From: Acanthopleuribacter pedis | GTDB taxonomy: Bacteria; Acidobacteriota; Holophagae; Acanthopleuribacterales; Acanthopleuribacteraceae | Direction: 5' to 3' | Assembly: GCF_017377855.1 (NCBI RefSeq) | Contig: NZ_JAFREP010000025.1 | Span: 1-64,000, forward strand | Length of the DNA: 64,000 bases | Shown here: in pieces, positions 7,921 through 16,647 of the stretch | Position numbering within the stretch: position 1 is the first letter of the stretch | Layout of the letters: every line of letters begins with the position of its first letter | The notes under the pieces: model-generated | Told to the model about the DNA's origin: nothing | Databases searched by the model: none | What the model saw: only the letters and a program-made list of their open reading frames with translations | Made by a program: the position numbers and the translations under genes

Positions 7921-8688
7921 ATGCCGCTCAAATATTACGCAATGCCCTGGCTGGTGCTTCAACCGGCGCTTAAACTCACCTTCAACGGTTTCGAGCAGCT
8001 AATTGTGCGCGGCGGCAATCCCGCCCTGTTCCTGATCATGGTGTCTCTGATCGTATTTTGGCACATCTACACCCCGATTCACGAACTGTTGCATGTGGGT
8101 GCCTGCCTGATGGGCGGCGGCACGGTCAGCGCGTTAGCGCTCAAGCCCCAATACGGCGGCACCATTCTGGCGCAAATCTTCCCTTTTGTTGTTGCCGAAA
8201 GTGATTACGCGGGACAACTTACCGGCTTTACCACGCCCAATGATCTGGTTTATGCCTGGGTGGATGTGGCGCCTTATGTGCTCAGCCTCCCAGGTCTCGC
8301 GCTGTTGACGGTTGCCGTGGAACGACGCCGGGCTTGGTTGTTTGGGCCCGCTCTGGTGTTGGCGTTGGTGCCCCTTATGTCTTTTAGCGGCGATTTCTTC
8401 GAACTGGCGAGTTTGGCCACAACCCGTATGGTGCCCATCGTCGACCCGTCTTTACCGGCTCGTCTCCTGGTTTCCGACGATTCGTTCAAGCTGGCCGGAT
8501 CGCTTGCCGAACAAAAGCTGTTGTTCCACCCAATCGGGCTTTTGGCGCTGTTGACCCAGGTCCTAGGGATCCTTGCCGCCTGTTGGGTACTGGTCCTCCA
8601 ATTGCACCTCGTTTATCGCCTATGGGGTGGTTGTCCCGATCTTAAATTGCCCCCGACCGAGGAAGCGAGCGGGTCACAGCCTGAATAG
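7921..8688 (+). CDS. Multi-spanning membrane protein with HExxH motif, possible membrane metallopeptidase
   Basis: I do not recognise the family with certainty. From the ATG at 7921 (AAGG about 10 nt upstream) the product is 255 residues with about five hydrophobic segments. A HELLH motif (residues about 56-60) sits at the end of a membrane helix and is followed by GACLMGGG. A later SGDFFELAS segment could supply further metal ligands. HExxH in a membrane helix is the pattern of M50-type and related intramembrane zinc proteases, but the second M50 motif is not obvious. A GTG at 7867 would add 18 residues and has no good ribosome site. It stands alone between convergent and codirectional genes. 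Confidence 0.65.
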   Translation: MPLKYYAMPWLVLQPALKLTFNGFEQLIVRGGNPALFLIMVSLIVFWHIYTPIHELLHVGACLMGGGTVSALALKPQYGGTILAQIFPFVVAESDYAGQLTGFTTPNDLVYAWVDVAPYVLSLPGLALLTVAVERRRAWLFGPALVLALVPLMSFSGDFFELASLATTRMVPIVDPSLPARLLVSDDSFKLAGSLAEQKLLFHPIGLLALLTQVLGILAACWVLVLQLHLVYRLWGGCPDLKLPPTEEASGSQPE

Positions 8689-9003
8689 TGGCGTGATCCG
8701 GTGCTTGACGGGTGTCTTAGCCCACGCGTGCCGTGTCTTTCTGGTAGAATAATCAATCGCCGACCTGCATGAAGATCACGCCGGATGAACCAAAGTTCGT
8801 CGTGATACCGTTGCGCCCGGTGGGCCGTGCCCACGAAGGACCCGCGCTTCTTAGGTTGTAGTCCCTGTTGGGAAAACCCTGTTCCAACGGTGCGAATCCC
8901 CGGACGAATCGCGACGGCCGCAATGAACCCCACGACACCCCTAATCGGAAAGTGTTGTTGGAAATAGGAGGCTTACGCCTCAATCTGAGCAAAAGGAAGA
9001 TCT
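8689..9003. other. Intergenic region upstream of the acyl-CoA dehydrogenase
   Basis: These 315 bp hold no convincing gene. A 13-base match to the end of repeat family A (GCGCTTCTTAGGT) occurs at 8844-8856 without the rest of the element. No FadR box, riboswitch or terminator is evident. An AAGGAAG ribosome site at the right end belongs to the next gene. Confidence 0.4.
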
Positions 9004-10155
9004 ATGAGTGAGCAAGCTTTGACGGTGTTGAGTGAAGAAGAACAGTTGCTCTATGATTCCGTTTACGAATTCGCGCGAGAGAGAATCCAACCCAAAGTCC
9101 ACGAAATGGACGAAAAAGAATCGATGGACCCCGAATTCATCAAGGAATTTTTTGCCAACGATTACATGGCAATTGAGATTCCCGAACAATACGAAGGGCT
9201 GGAATCGGGTTTTTTTAACGCCATTTTGGTGATTGAGGCCTTGTCCCGTGTCGACCCCAGTTGCGGTGTATTGGTAGATGTCCACAACACCCTGGTGAAC
9301 AACGCGGTTAATAACTGGGGGAGCGACGAACTCAAAGCCAAGTACTTCCCCCAACTGGCAACCCAGCGCTTGGGTGCTTACTGCCTGTCCGAGCCGGCTT
9401 CCGGTTCCGACGCCTTCGCCCTCAAAACGACCGCGCGCGATGAAGGCGACCATTTTGTCGTTAACGGCAGCAAGTTGTGGATTACCAACGGCCTCGAAGC
9501 AAGCATTTTTATCGTTTTCGCCAACGCCGACCCCTCCAAGGGTTACCGCGGCATTACCGCATTTATCGTGGAAGACACCTTTGAAGGTTTCCGTCGCGGT
9601 AAAAAAGAATCTAAGCTGGGTATTCGCGCTTCTTCCACCATGGAACTGAGCTTTGACGACATGAAAGTACCCAAGGCGAACGTGTTGGGCCAGGTCGGCA
9701 AAGGCTACAAAGTGGCGATTGAAACCCTGAACGAGGGCCGTATCGGCATCGGCGCCCAAATGATCGGGTTGGGCCGCGGTGCTTTGGATGCCGCCGTCGC
9801 CTACGCCAAGGAGCGCGTACAGTTCGGGAAGCCCATTGCAACCTTCCAGGCCGTACAACACGAAATTGCACGGATGGAAATGGAACTGGAAGCGGCCCGG
9901 TTGTTGGTTTACAACGCCGCGCGCCTCAAGGACGCGGGTCGTCCTTTCATCCGTGAAGCGGCGATTGCGAAGTTGAAATCTTCCGAGGTGGCCGAAATGA
10001 TCGCCTCCCGTTCGCTTGAATTGTTCGGTGGTTACGGTTACTCCAAGGAGTACCCGGCCGAGAAATTCTACCGCGACGCCAAAATTGGCAAAATTTACGA
10101 GGGCACCTCGTTCATGCAGCTCAATACCATCGCCAAGATCGTGTTGGAGCGATAA
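9004..10155 (+). CDS. Short/branched-chain acyl-CoA dehydrogenase
   Basis: The 383-residue acyl-CoA dehydrogenase has the canonical length. The flavin/substrate signature CLSEPASGSDAFA is followed by KLWITNG, LFGGYGYSKEYP and a C-terminal YEGTSFMQLNTIAK. The catalytic glutamate of short/branched-chain enzymes lies in this YEGT segment, and the QLNTIAK continuation is characteristic of 2-methylbutyryl-CoA (ACADSB-type) dehydrogenases. It would act in isoleucine or branched-chain acid catabolism and pass electrons to ETF. The gene is monocistronic and has no FadR operator, so it is probably regulated separately from fadNAE. Exact chain-length specificity is inferred. Confidence 0.88.
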   Translation: MSEQALTVLSEEEQLLYDSVYEFARERIQPKVHEMDEKESMDPEFIKEFFANDYMAIEIPEQYEGLESGFFNAILVIEALSRVDPSCGVLVDVHNTLVNNAVNNWGSDELKAKYFPQLATQRLGAYCLSEPASGSDAFALKTTARDEGDHFVVNGSKLWITNGLEASIFIVFANADPSKGYRGITAFIVEDTFEGFRRGKKESKLGIRASSTMELSFDDMKVPKANVLGQVGKGYKVAIETLNEGRIGIGAQMIGLGRGALDAAVAYAKERVQFGKPIATFQAVQHEIARMEMELEAARLLVYNAARLKDAGRPFIREAAIAKLKSSEVAEMIASRSLELFGGYGYSKEYPAEKFYRDAKIGKIYEGTSFMQLNTIAKIVLER

Positions 10156-10384
10156 GCCCCTATCGACGGGAGGCGCGTCTCTTTGGGGCGCACCTTCCCG
10201 AGATTGGGACTCAAGCGGCGCGCTTTTTGTCACAAAGGCCGTGGAAGAAGCGCTTTATGCGTTGCGCTGTGAGATTTCTCATCGCCACACTATATTGTTT
10301 TGTTAAAAGCTACCGATAAGATGGTGCGAGAAGGGTCTGCCGCCCATTTTCAAAAACGAACGTTAGGCTTTAACTCTCAATAAC

Positions 10385-10414
10385 TTGACACGTCCTAACG
10401 CCCAATTCTATGCT
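10385..10414 (+). promoter_or_regulatory. Promoter of the LysM protein gene
   Basis: A perfect TTGACA (10385-10390) and TATGCT (10409-10414, four of six) are separated by 18 nt, about 45 bp upstream of the ATG at 10459. The remaining 230 bp back to the dehydrogenase gene show no other feature. Confidence 0.65.
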
Positions 10415-10458
10415 TGGGATACGCGTTTTCGTTTTGTTTCATTCTTAAGGAGCTTCGG

Positions 10459-11682
10459 ATGTACACGGGGTTTTTTCAGCGCTTGATATGTTCATTTATG
10501 GTTCTGGGCTCGTTGGGGTTAGCCGCGCAAGTCCAGGTCGAAGACCACTGGTCCCCCTACGACTACCCGAGGACCATTCCCGACGGTAGTAAGTACCACA
10601 TCATTGAAAAAGGCGACACCTTGTGGGATTTGGCCGGGCGTTACCTCAATGATCCTTTGCTCTGGCCGCAGCTTTACCAAGCAAACACCTACATCAAAGA
10701 TCCCGACCTGATTTATCCCGGTGACCCCGTCTTTTTGGATATCGGCGTGGTCGTGACCGACGATTCGATTGCGCAAACCACCGATTCTGGTGACGGCGAC
10801 TCGGGCGAATTCGCCGAAATGGAAGAGTTCGGTGAAGGTGACGGCGAAGAGGGCGACGGTGAAACCGTGGCCGACCGCAGCGAAGAAACCAGCTTCTTGG
10901 ACAGCAGTTCCGAGTTCGTGATTCTGCCTGCCGGTACCCGCGCCGACATGGAGTGCAGTTCCTACATTTACGAAGCCAAGACCCGCAAAGAAAAGTTGCC
11001 TTTTGATTTCAAAATCATGGGTGGTGAGAAACGGACCGCGGCGATGTTTGGTCATGACGATATCATTTACCTCAACAAGGGTCGTGATTTCGGTGTTCAA
11101 GCCGGTCAAATCTACGGTTTGCGCCGCGTGATCAAACCGGTTTACGAGCCCGGTGATGACTTCCGCGACAAATTTTTGGGTTACGTGATTGACCAGGTCG
11201 GTAAGGTGAAAATTCTTGCGGTTCAAGACAACACCTGCACGGGTTTGATCATCGACGGCTGCAGCGAAGTGCGTCACGGTGATTTCCTGGTGCCTTACGA
11301 AGAAGAGCCGATCCCCCTGCTGACCGAACTCCCCGTGATTGATCGCCACCACGGTTTCAATACCGAGGGTGCCGGCGTCATTGCTTGGACTGAAGACAGC
11401 TATGAGGCGGTTGGTTCCGATCACATCGTGAATATCACCCTGGGTGTGAATCAAAACGTGGCGCCCAGTGATTTGTTCATCATTTACCGCGAAAATCCCT
11501 CCAACATGCCCCGTGAAGGTATTGTCCTTCCTCAAATTTACCTGGGCTACGGTGTTGTTCTGAAGACAGCACCCAACACCGCCACCGTGCGCATTGTCGA
11601 AAGTGTTCGTGACATCATGGTTGGCGATTTCATGGTACCCCTGGCCACGGCCATGGACGGTATCCTTGAAGACGGCGAATAA
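10459..11682 (+). CDS. Exported LysM-domain protein
   Basis: The 407-residue protein begins with a signal peptide (hydrophobic stretch to about residue 23, AAQVQ cleavage region). A LysM peptidoglycan-binding domain spans residues 46-93 (YHIIEKGDTLWDLAG to IYPGDPVFL), followed by a strongly acidic Asp/Glu/Gly linker at about 107-145. The remaining 250 residues have no motif I can name; they look like repeated beta-rich domains. It probably acts in the periplasm bound to murein. ATG 10459 has the TAAGGAG site and a good promoter. An upstream in-frame start at 10414 overlaps the -10 box and is rejected. Confidence 0.82.
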   Translation: MYTGFFQRLICSFMVLGSLGLAAQVQVEDHWSPYDYPRTIPDGSKYHIIEKGDTLWDLAGRYLNDPLLWPQLYQANTYIKDPDLIYPGDPVFLDIGVVVTDDSIAQTTDSGDGDSGEFAEMEEFGEGDGEEGDGETVADRSEETSFLDSSSEFVILPAGTRADMECSSYIYEAKTRKEKLPFDFKIMGGEKRTAAMFGHDDIIYLNKGRDFGVQAGQIYGLRRVIKPVYEPGDDFRDKFLGYVIDQVGKVKILAVQDNTCTGLIIDGCSEVRHGDFLVPYEEEPIPLLTELPVIDRHHGFNTEGAGVIAWTEDSYEAVGSDHIVNITLGVNQNVAPSDLFIIYRENPSNMPREGIVLPQIYLGYGVVLKTAPNTATVRIVESVRDIMVGDFMVPLATAMDGILEDGE

Positions 11683-11706
11683 GCCCCTTCTTCAATTTAA
11701 AATCAC

Positions 11707-11748
11707 AAAAGCAAGGGCCGCATCCCAAGGGATGCGGCCCTTGCTTTT
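11707..11748 (+). terminator. Strong rho-independent terminator
   Basis: A 20-bp perfect stem (11707-11726 with 11729-11748), with only two bases between the arms and an A-run on one side and a T-run on the other, follows the LysM gene by 24 bp. It could act in both directions. Confidence 0.9.
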
Positions 11749-11760
11749 TATGGGGCGTAG

Positions 11761-11960
11761 CGGGACGGGTGCACACCCCCAAACGGCGGGTGGCTAAATA
11801 TGAACGGCTCCGGCGCACATCGGCGGGGTGCGCACACCGAGACGAAACCCTGTAGGGACGGGGAATGACCCGGCGCTCCCCAACGGGGTGCGCACACCGA
11901 GGCGGAACCTTGCATGGGCGGGGGATGATCCGGCGCGCCCCAACGGGGTGCGCACACCGT
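11761..11960. repeat. Tandem repeat with exact 60-bp period
   Basis: Units at 11821-11880 and 11881-11940 are closely similar. A third partial unit starts at 11941, and a degenerate unit occupies 11761-11820. The conserved core is CGGGGTGCGCACACCG at the start of each unit and ATGAYCCGGCG later. The 60-bp period equals 20 codons, but the minus-strand frames across it are low-complexity and lack a ribosome site, so I regard it as noncoding. Confidence 0.8.
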
Positions 11961-12041
11961 GAATTGGGGTCCACCATTGGTTTTAAACGTGAGCCGGCGG
12001 CGAACTTCGACTGGTTAGGCTGAAGGCCTTACGGATTTCAG

Positions 12042-12080
12042 CCCTGGGTAAAGGGTTATGGAATAACCCTTTACCCAGGG
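12042..12080. repeat. REP-like perfect palindrome
   Basis: Arms of 18 bases (12042-12059 and 12063-12080, CCCTGGGTAAAGGGTTAT and its complement) surround a GGA loop. It is preceded by GGCTGAAGGCC and TTTCAGCCC, the composition of REP elements linked to REP-associated tyrosine transposases in other phyla. No transposase gene is near, and the rest of 11961-12280 holds no gene. Confidence 0.7.
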
Positions 12081-12280
12081 TCCCCGGGAGTTCCAACCAT
12101 GCAGGCCGCTGAAAGCGCCGGCCTCACAACCTTCAAACCCGTAATGAATTCAGGAAAAACCACACATGTCGGTTTTTTGTGATGCAGACGCCGCCGGAAG
12201 ATGTGCGCCTCGGGCCCACGTTCCAAACCAGTGATGGTCCGAGGACGGCGGTATACGCACACCGCCGGGATGGAGGTCGC

Positions 12281-13348
12281 TTAGGCTGCCGCCTCTCCCT
12301 TGCTTGCCGCCATACAGGCTTTAAGGTGCTTTCCTTGCGTCCAAAAGGCCGCGCCGCCAAGGACCAGGGTGACCGCATAGAATGAGGCGCGGTGAAGCAA
12401 TGCGCCCGCCGCGGCTGCTTCCGGTGGGATGCCTGCATAGGGATACAAGGTCATGAGGAACACCTCGGTGACACCAATACCGCCCATTACACCCAAGATG
12501 GTGCCCGCGAAGGTTGCCAACATGAGAATGACCGCGATTAGGACGATGCTGCTGTCTGTTCCCAGGGATCGGAGCACCAGTGCGTTGGCCAGGCAAAGCA
12601 TGACGAAGGAACAGGCGGATAGGAAGAGTTCGATCGTGAGCCACTGACCCGCGCTACCGGAACACAGGGTTGGTTTGAGGAGTGGGCCCAGCCATAATCG
12701 CTTTTCACCGGCCTCGTCGAACAGGAAGCGTTTTGGGAGCCAGCGGTCGATTTTTTGTTGGAACGTCGCGTTGCTGATGATTCGCCACAGGGCCGGGCGC
12801 AGGAAAAAGATTGCGGTGAGCAAAATCAGGCCGACGGCGCCAAGGTAGGGGAGCGCCCCATTGAGCAGTTCTGTTTCCAGGAAGAAGCCGGTCCAAAGGC
12901 CTAAAACCGAGAAAAGGAAGATATTGCCGAAGGTCATCGAAATTTGATCGGCGAGGGTCCAGCCGTAGGCGTGGCGCATGGTCCAGCCCTGGGTTTTGGC
13001 CAGGTAAAAGCCGCGAAAGAAACCGCCCGCCAGTTTAGCCGAGGGGGTGACGAGGTTCAGAAAGTTGTTCACCAGTACGAGCAGACCCACTTCCTTAAGG
13101 GGGATTGCGGTTTCGCGGCGCAGCATTGCGCCCCATTTGACCGCCCAAATCAGGAAACGGGCGGGGAGGGGGGCAAAGGACAGTGCCAGCCAAAAAGCAT
13201 CGGCGGAACGCGCCGTGTTCCAGACTTTTTCGGGCCCCAAGGCGTAAATGCTGTGGCCCACGTATGCCAGGCAGCCGAGGGCCACCAGCCATTGCAACAG
13301 CTTGCCGGGTTTCAGGGATCGGGTCGCTTGTGGGGGAACAGAAGACAA
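12281..13348 (-). CDS. Lysylphosphatidylglycerol synthase TM-region/flippase-like protein
   Basis: This 355-residue integral membrane protein has about eight hydrophobic helices and the GGIGVTEVFL motif near the C-terminus typical of the UPF0104/AglD-MprF transmembrane family. Members are linked to lipid translocation or lipid modification, but the substrate here is unknown. A central loop (QQKIDRWLPKRFLFDE) is likely cytoplasmic. It is the third gene of an operon after pgsA and the DUF502 gene, starting 12 bp after the latter, which agrees with a role in envelope lipids. Confidence 0.75.
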   Translation of the reverse strand: MSSVPPQATRSLKPGKLLQWLVALGCLAYVGHSIYALGPEKVWNTARSADAFWLALSFAPLPARFLIWAVKWGAMLRRETAIPLKEVGLLVLVNNFLNLVTPSAKLAGGFFRGFYLAKTQGWTMRHAYGWTLADQISMTFGNIFLFSVLGLWTGFFLETELLNGALPYLGAVGLILLTAIFFLRPALWRIISNATFQQKIDRWLPKRFLFDEAGEKRLWLGPLLKPTLCSGSAGQWLTIELFLSACSFVMLCLANALVLRSLGTDSSIVLIAVILMLATFAGTILGVMGGIGVTEVFLMTLYPYAGIPPEAAAAGALLHRASFYAVTLVLGGAAFWTQGKHLKACMAASKGEAAA

Positions 13349-13360
13349 AAACAGGGTCCT

Positions 13361-14125
13361 TTAGCCTACCTCGACCGGGTTGTTCGGTGGCGGCTCGTGG
13401 GGCATGCGGGTGCTGCTGTCGGCAAACAGTTGGGGGTGTGAGATTTTAAAATCGTCACTGATGGGATAGGGCTTGCGTTCAATGCCCGGTGGAATCACCA
13501 GGCCGGCACTCACGATCAGTTTGACCGCATCTTCCACGCTCAAATCAAGTACGTATAAGTCGCGGGGATCATAATAAAGCAGAAAGCCGGTGGTTGGGTT
13601 GGGCGTACTGGGCATAAACACGCTGACCATGGGTTTGTTAAACAAGCGCATGGCCCCCTCAAGGTTTTCATTGGTGATAAAACCAATCGCCCACACGTGT
13701 TCCTTGGGGTATTGCAACATGACGACTTTTTTAAAAGAGCCGGAGGTGCGTTGGAAGGAGAGTGCTTCAATGATTTGTTTGGTGCCGCCGTAGACGCTGC
13801 GAACGACGGGAAGGCGCAGCATGAGGCGATCAATGATGTCCAACACCTTTTTGCCCAGGTAGAAGCTGGTTAGCCAGCCGACACTCAGGACAAACAACAG
13901 CACCAGGAACAGCGAAATGAGGGTCACGACCAGATCGGGCACTTGGGCGGTCGTAAAGACGTTAAACAGTTCTTCCACGATGGGGCGTGCATAACTCTGG
14001 GTTTTGCTGATTAAAAGGCTCAAAACCCAGTAGGTTACGCCGATGGGGAAGAGGAACAGCAATCCTGTAAAAAAGAAATTGCGAAGGTAGTGCGGTCGGT
14101 GTGTTTTTTCTTTAGGATCCGTCAT
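13361..14125 (-). CDS. DUF502 family membrane protein
   Basis: The 254-residue protein has two N-terminal transmembrane helices (about 15-40 and 62-90), followed by the conserved RLPVVRSVYGGTKQIIEAL segment, a GFITNE motif and a MPSTPNPTTGFL segment that define DUF502. Its biochemical role is not established; plant homologues (COV) are membrane proteins. It overlaps the end of pgsA by 14 nt, which implies translational coupling with phospholipid synthesis. Confidence 0.82.
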   Translation of the reverse strand: MTDPKEKTHRPHYLRNFFFTGLLFLFPIGVTYWVLSLLISKTQSYARPIVEELFNVFTTAQVPDLVVTLISLFLVLLFVLSVGWLTSFYLGKKVLDIIDRLMLRLPVVRSVYGGTKQIIEALSFQRTSGSFKKVVMLQYPKEHVWAIGFITNENLEGAMRLFNKPMVSVFMPSTPNPTTGFLLYYDPRDLYVLDLSVEDAVKLIVSAGLVIPPGIERKPYPISDDFKISHPQLFADSSTRMPHEPPPNNPVEVG

Positions 14126-14690
14126 GATTGGCCCCTTTCTGGTTCTGCTCAGCCATTATTTTCTCCCCGAGTAGTTGCCAGAAATCGGCAACATAACGAA
14201 ACGCGGAGAGCATGGAAAAGAACAAAGCGACATAAGCGGTGATCAATCCAATGGTATTAAAGATTTTTTCCACATCACTTAAAAACAGAAATGAGAGGGC
14301 AATGACCTGAAAGACCATTTTGACCTTGCCCAGCTGTCCGGCGGCGAGAACGATGCGTTCCGCGGCAAGAAAGGCGCGCAATCCGGTGATTGCCATTTCG
14401 CGACCGATCATGAAGATCACGAGCCAAGCGGGCACGTGCCGATTCTCGAGAAGAACCAGTAACGCGGTGAGCACCAAGAGCTTGTCGGCGAGCGGATCAA
14501 GAAGCTTGCCCAGCATGGTGACTTGGTTGTTGCGACGAGCGAGATAACCGTCGAGCCAATCCGTTAGGGAGGCCGCTAAAAAAATACCGAGCGATACCCA
14601 GGTGTTCCACGGATCGCCCAGGCCGCTAAAAATTAAAATAAACGGAATAAGCGCAATGCGCAGCAGGGTAAGAATCGTGGGGCCGTTCAT
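14112..14690 (-). CDS. pgsA: CDP-diacylglycerol-glycerol-3-phosphate 3-phosphatidyltransferase
   Basis: PgsA makes phosphatidylglycerol phosphate from CDP-diacylglycerol and glycerol-3-phosphate in the inner membrane. The CDP-alcohol phosphotransferase motif DxxDGxxARx8GxxxDxxxD is complete at residues 44-69 (D44, D47, G48, A51, R52, G61, D65, D69). Length is 192 residues, with four or five hydrophobic helices. I choose ATG 14690, with an AGAGGA site, over an upstream frame extension to 14759 that has an untypical charged leader. It is the first gene of the pgsA-DUF502-flippase-like operon. Confidence 0.9.
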   Translation of the reverse strand: MNGPTILTLLRIALIPFILIFSGLGDPWNTWVSLGIFLAASLTDWLDGYLARRNNQVTMLGKLLDPLADKLLVLTALLVLLENRHVPAWLVIFMIGREMAITGLRAFLAAERIVLAAGQLGKVKMVFQVIALSFLFLSDVEKIFNTIGLITAYVALFFSMLSAFRYVADFWQLLGEKIMAEQNQKGANHDGS

Positions 14691-14861
14691 CGGTGAAAGT
14701 CCTCTTTGATCTTGGGGGGCAAAACCAAAGTCTCTGCCTATTCCAGGGTTGCGGCGCACGTATCGTGGGTGCGCGGAAGCGCAAGCGTAACATGATTTGA
14801 CGGAGGGGGGAACGAAAGTTCCGTGAGATTGTACGCCGAATCGTGATTCGTCTGTTGACGG

Positions 14862-15188
14862 TTACTTATTGCTGCGAACGTTCTGGCGAATCCAATCGAT
14901 AAAGTTGTCTTGGCAGTGTTCCACGGAGAATGCGACGATTTCGGGGATCTCGTAAGTGTGCAATTGGGCGATCACGTTGGAGACTTCATCAAACAAGTCG
15001 CGCGTGGTTTTGAGAATCAGCATGTTTTCTTCGTCGTCGAAAACCTTGCCCTTGAAACGGTAGATAGAGCGCATGGTCGGCAAGATGTTGACGCAGGCAA
15101 CGAGCTCTAATTGAACCAGTTCCTCGGCAATCGTAATCGCTTGTTGCTCGGAGCCGACGGTGGTGATTACCATGATGGCATCGGTCAT
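14862..15188 (-). CDS. cutA: CutA divalent-cation tolerance protein
   Basis: The 108-residue protein matches the small trimeric CutA1 family: MVITTVGSEQQA at the N-terminus, the ELVACVNILP segment, IYRFKGKV and LILKTTRDLF, then a YEIPEIVAF motif. In E. coli the protein is associated with copper and other divalent-cation tolerance, although its exact function is debated. ATG 15188 follows AAGGA. A longer frame to 15311 would add 41 untypical residues. The gene is apparently monocistronic. Confidence 0.88.
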   Translation of the reverse strand: MTDAIMVITTVGSEQQAITIAEELVQLELVACVNILPTMRSIYRFKGKVFDDEENMLILKTTRDLFDEVSNVIAQLHTYEIPEIVAFSVEHCQDNFIDWIRQNVRSNK

Positions 15189-15333
15189 AAAAAAATCCTT
15201 GTGCCATTTTGCACAGTGGCGATTATATTTCCTGAAATTTTTCAATGTCAAGACTGCAAGCATTAAGGTAAGCATGCCTAGATAATATTTACCCGGCACC
15301 ATCCCCACCACCGCGCCCTGTTGGACCGGTGCC

Positions 15334-16647
15334 TTAATCGATGTACCCCAGCGAGCGCATCATCTCCAGATCCTCCTGGGACATGATCAGTTCTTGTTCG
15401 TTGACCTGCTGTAGGCCTTGCTCGACCTCCAGTGCCCACGCCGCCGTTTCCGGCTGGAGCTTGGCGCGGGCGTCGGCCAAATTCGTTTGTTCCCTGGGAT
15501 CCTCGGCGAGATTGAAACGGCGAATTTTTTTAGAACGGACACGCCAGCTTTCCTTAATGTGGTTTTGCAGGCGGCCGACCTCAAGCAAGCCGCGGCGGCG
15601 GCCGCGTTCGGCGGCTTTTTGGGATTGGACCGCACCCTTGTGTGCTTGGAAATAGAGGGCGCGGCTCGCGTCGGCGGTGCCTTTGCCAAGGAGAACCGCC
15701 GTCCAGTCAAAACCGGCTAGATGATCCGGCTGGGGATAGGCCAGCAAGCCGAGTACCGTGCGTGGTAGGTCGATCAGCGAGGCGGGTTCCGTCGCAACGC
15801 CGGCCGGGATGCGGCCCGCCCAGGTGATACCCATGGGGATGCGCAGGTTTCCCTCATATAAATGGCGTCCGTGGCCCCAGTACTGGTTTTCGCCCAAGCA
15901 CTCACCGTGATCGGCGACAAACAGAATCAGGGTGTTTTCGGGCGCCGATACGGGGGTTAGCCCGGCTAGAAAACGGCCGATCTGCGCATCGCAGAATGCG
16001 ATTTCGCTGTCATAGCGATCAATACGGGTCGCGGCCTCGCGGTTTTTTAGCCCCCAGGCCTGTGCAAAGGTCGCTTGAAAGCGATAGGGCGCATGGGGTT
16101 CTGAGTAGTGCAGCCACAAAAAAAAGGGTTTTTTGCGGTCGCTGATCCATGCCAAGCCCTGGTCGGTAATGTCCTCGCCGGTTGCCTCGCCCATCATGAG
16201 GCCGAACCAGCGTTTGCGCGTGAAGACTTCACCGTAATGCTGGAAATGCTCGGCCAGGCCCACCAGGGAGGTGCGCAGGGTCCAATTGCTGACGAAGGCC
16301 GCCGTATCATACCCTTTCTTTTCTAGGAGTTTCGGGAGTGAGATCAGGTTGGTGAGCATGGGGACCCCGTTGCGGGTGGCGCCGTGCTCGTGGGGGTACC
16401 GCCCCGTGAGCATGGAGGTACAGGCCGGCGCGGTGAGCGGTTCCACCGTGTAGGCTTGATCGAAACGCCGTCCCGCCGCCAGGAGTTGGTCGATGTGGGG
16501 CGAGGTTTTCCGCGGATAGCCGTATGCCGAAAGGTGATCGGCGCGCAAGGTATCGACCGAGATCAGCACGATATTAGGCTGTTGCGCGCTTTGGGAGAAC
16601 GCATGGGGAAGAACACAAAAAAGCAGGAATACCACGCAATATCGCAA
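15334..16647 (-). CDS. Exported sulfatase-superfamily hydrolase with non-canonical nucleophile
   Basis: This 437-residue protein of the alkaline phosphatase/sulfatase superfamily has an N-terminal signal peptide (to about residue 20). Metal ligands are visible in LISVDTLRADH and in LFVADHGECLGE. The usual sulfatase nucleophile block CxPSRxxLxTG aligns with TAPACTSMLTG, so the position of the formylglycine cysteine is threonine and the arginine is cysteine. This resembles the threonine-nucleophile branch (phosphoethanolamine or phosphoglycerol transferases and related hydrolases) more than true arylsulfatases. Start appears to be TTG 16647 with GGAG upstream. The substrate is unknown. Confidence 0.75.
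   Translation of the reverse strand: MRYCVVFLLFCVLPHAFSQSAQQPNIVLISVDTLRADHLSAYGYPRKTSPHIDQLLAAGRRFDQAYTVEPLTAPACTSMLTGRYPHEHGATRNGVPMLTNLISLPKLLEKKGYDTAAFVSNWTLRTSLVGLAEHFQHYGEVFTRKRWFGLMMGEATGEDITDQGLAWISDRKKPFFLWLHYSEPHAPYRFQATFAQAWGLKNREAATRIDRYDSEIAFCDAQIGRFLAGLTPVSAPENTLILFVADHGECLGENQYWGHGRHLYEGNLRIPMGITWAGRIPAGVATEPASLIDLPRTVLGLLAYPQPDHLAGFDWTAVLLGKGTADASRALYFQAHKGAVQSQKAAERGRRRGLLEVGRLQNHIKESWRVRSKKIRRFNLAEDPREQTNLADARAKLQPETAAWALEVEQGLQQVNEQELIMSQEDLEMMRSLGYID

Noticed and set aside
8980..10233. 417-codon minus-strand frame antisense to the branched-chain acyl-CoA dehydrogenase
   Set aside because: Composition is that of an antisense shadow, and there is no ribosome site.
11761..11960. 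Possible CRISPR array
   Set aside because: The units are directly adjacent with no unique spacers, and no cas gene is in the window.
11630..11977. 115-codon minus-strand frame with 20-residue repeats
   Set aside because: It is produced by the 60-bp period of the DNA repeat, runs across a terminator and has no ribosome site.
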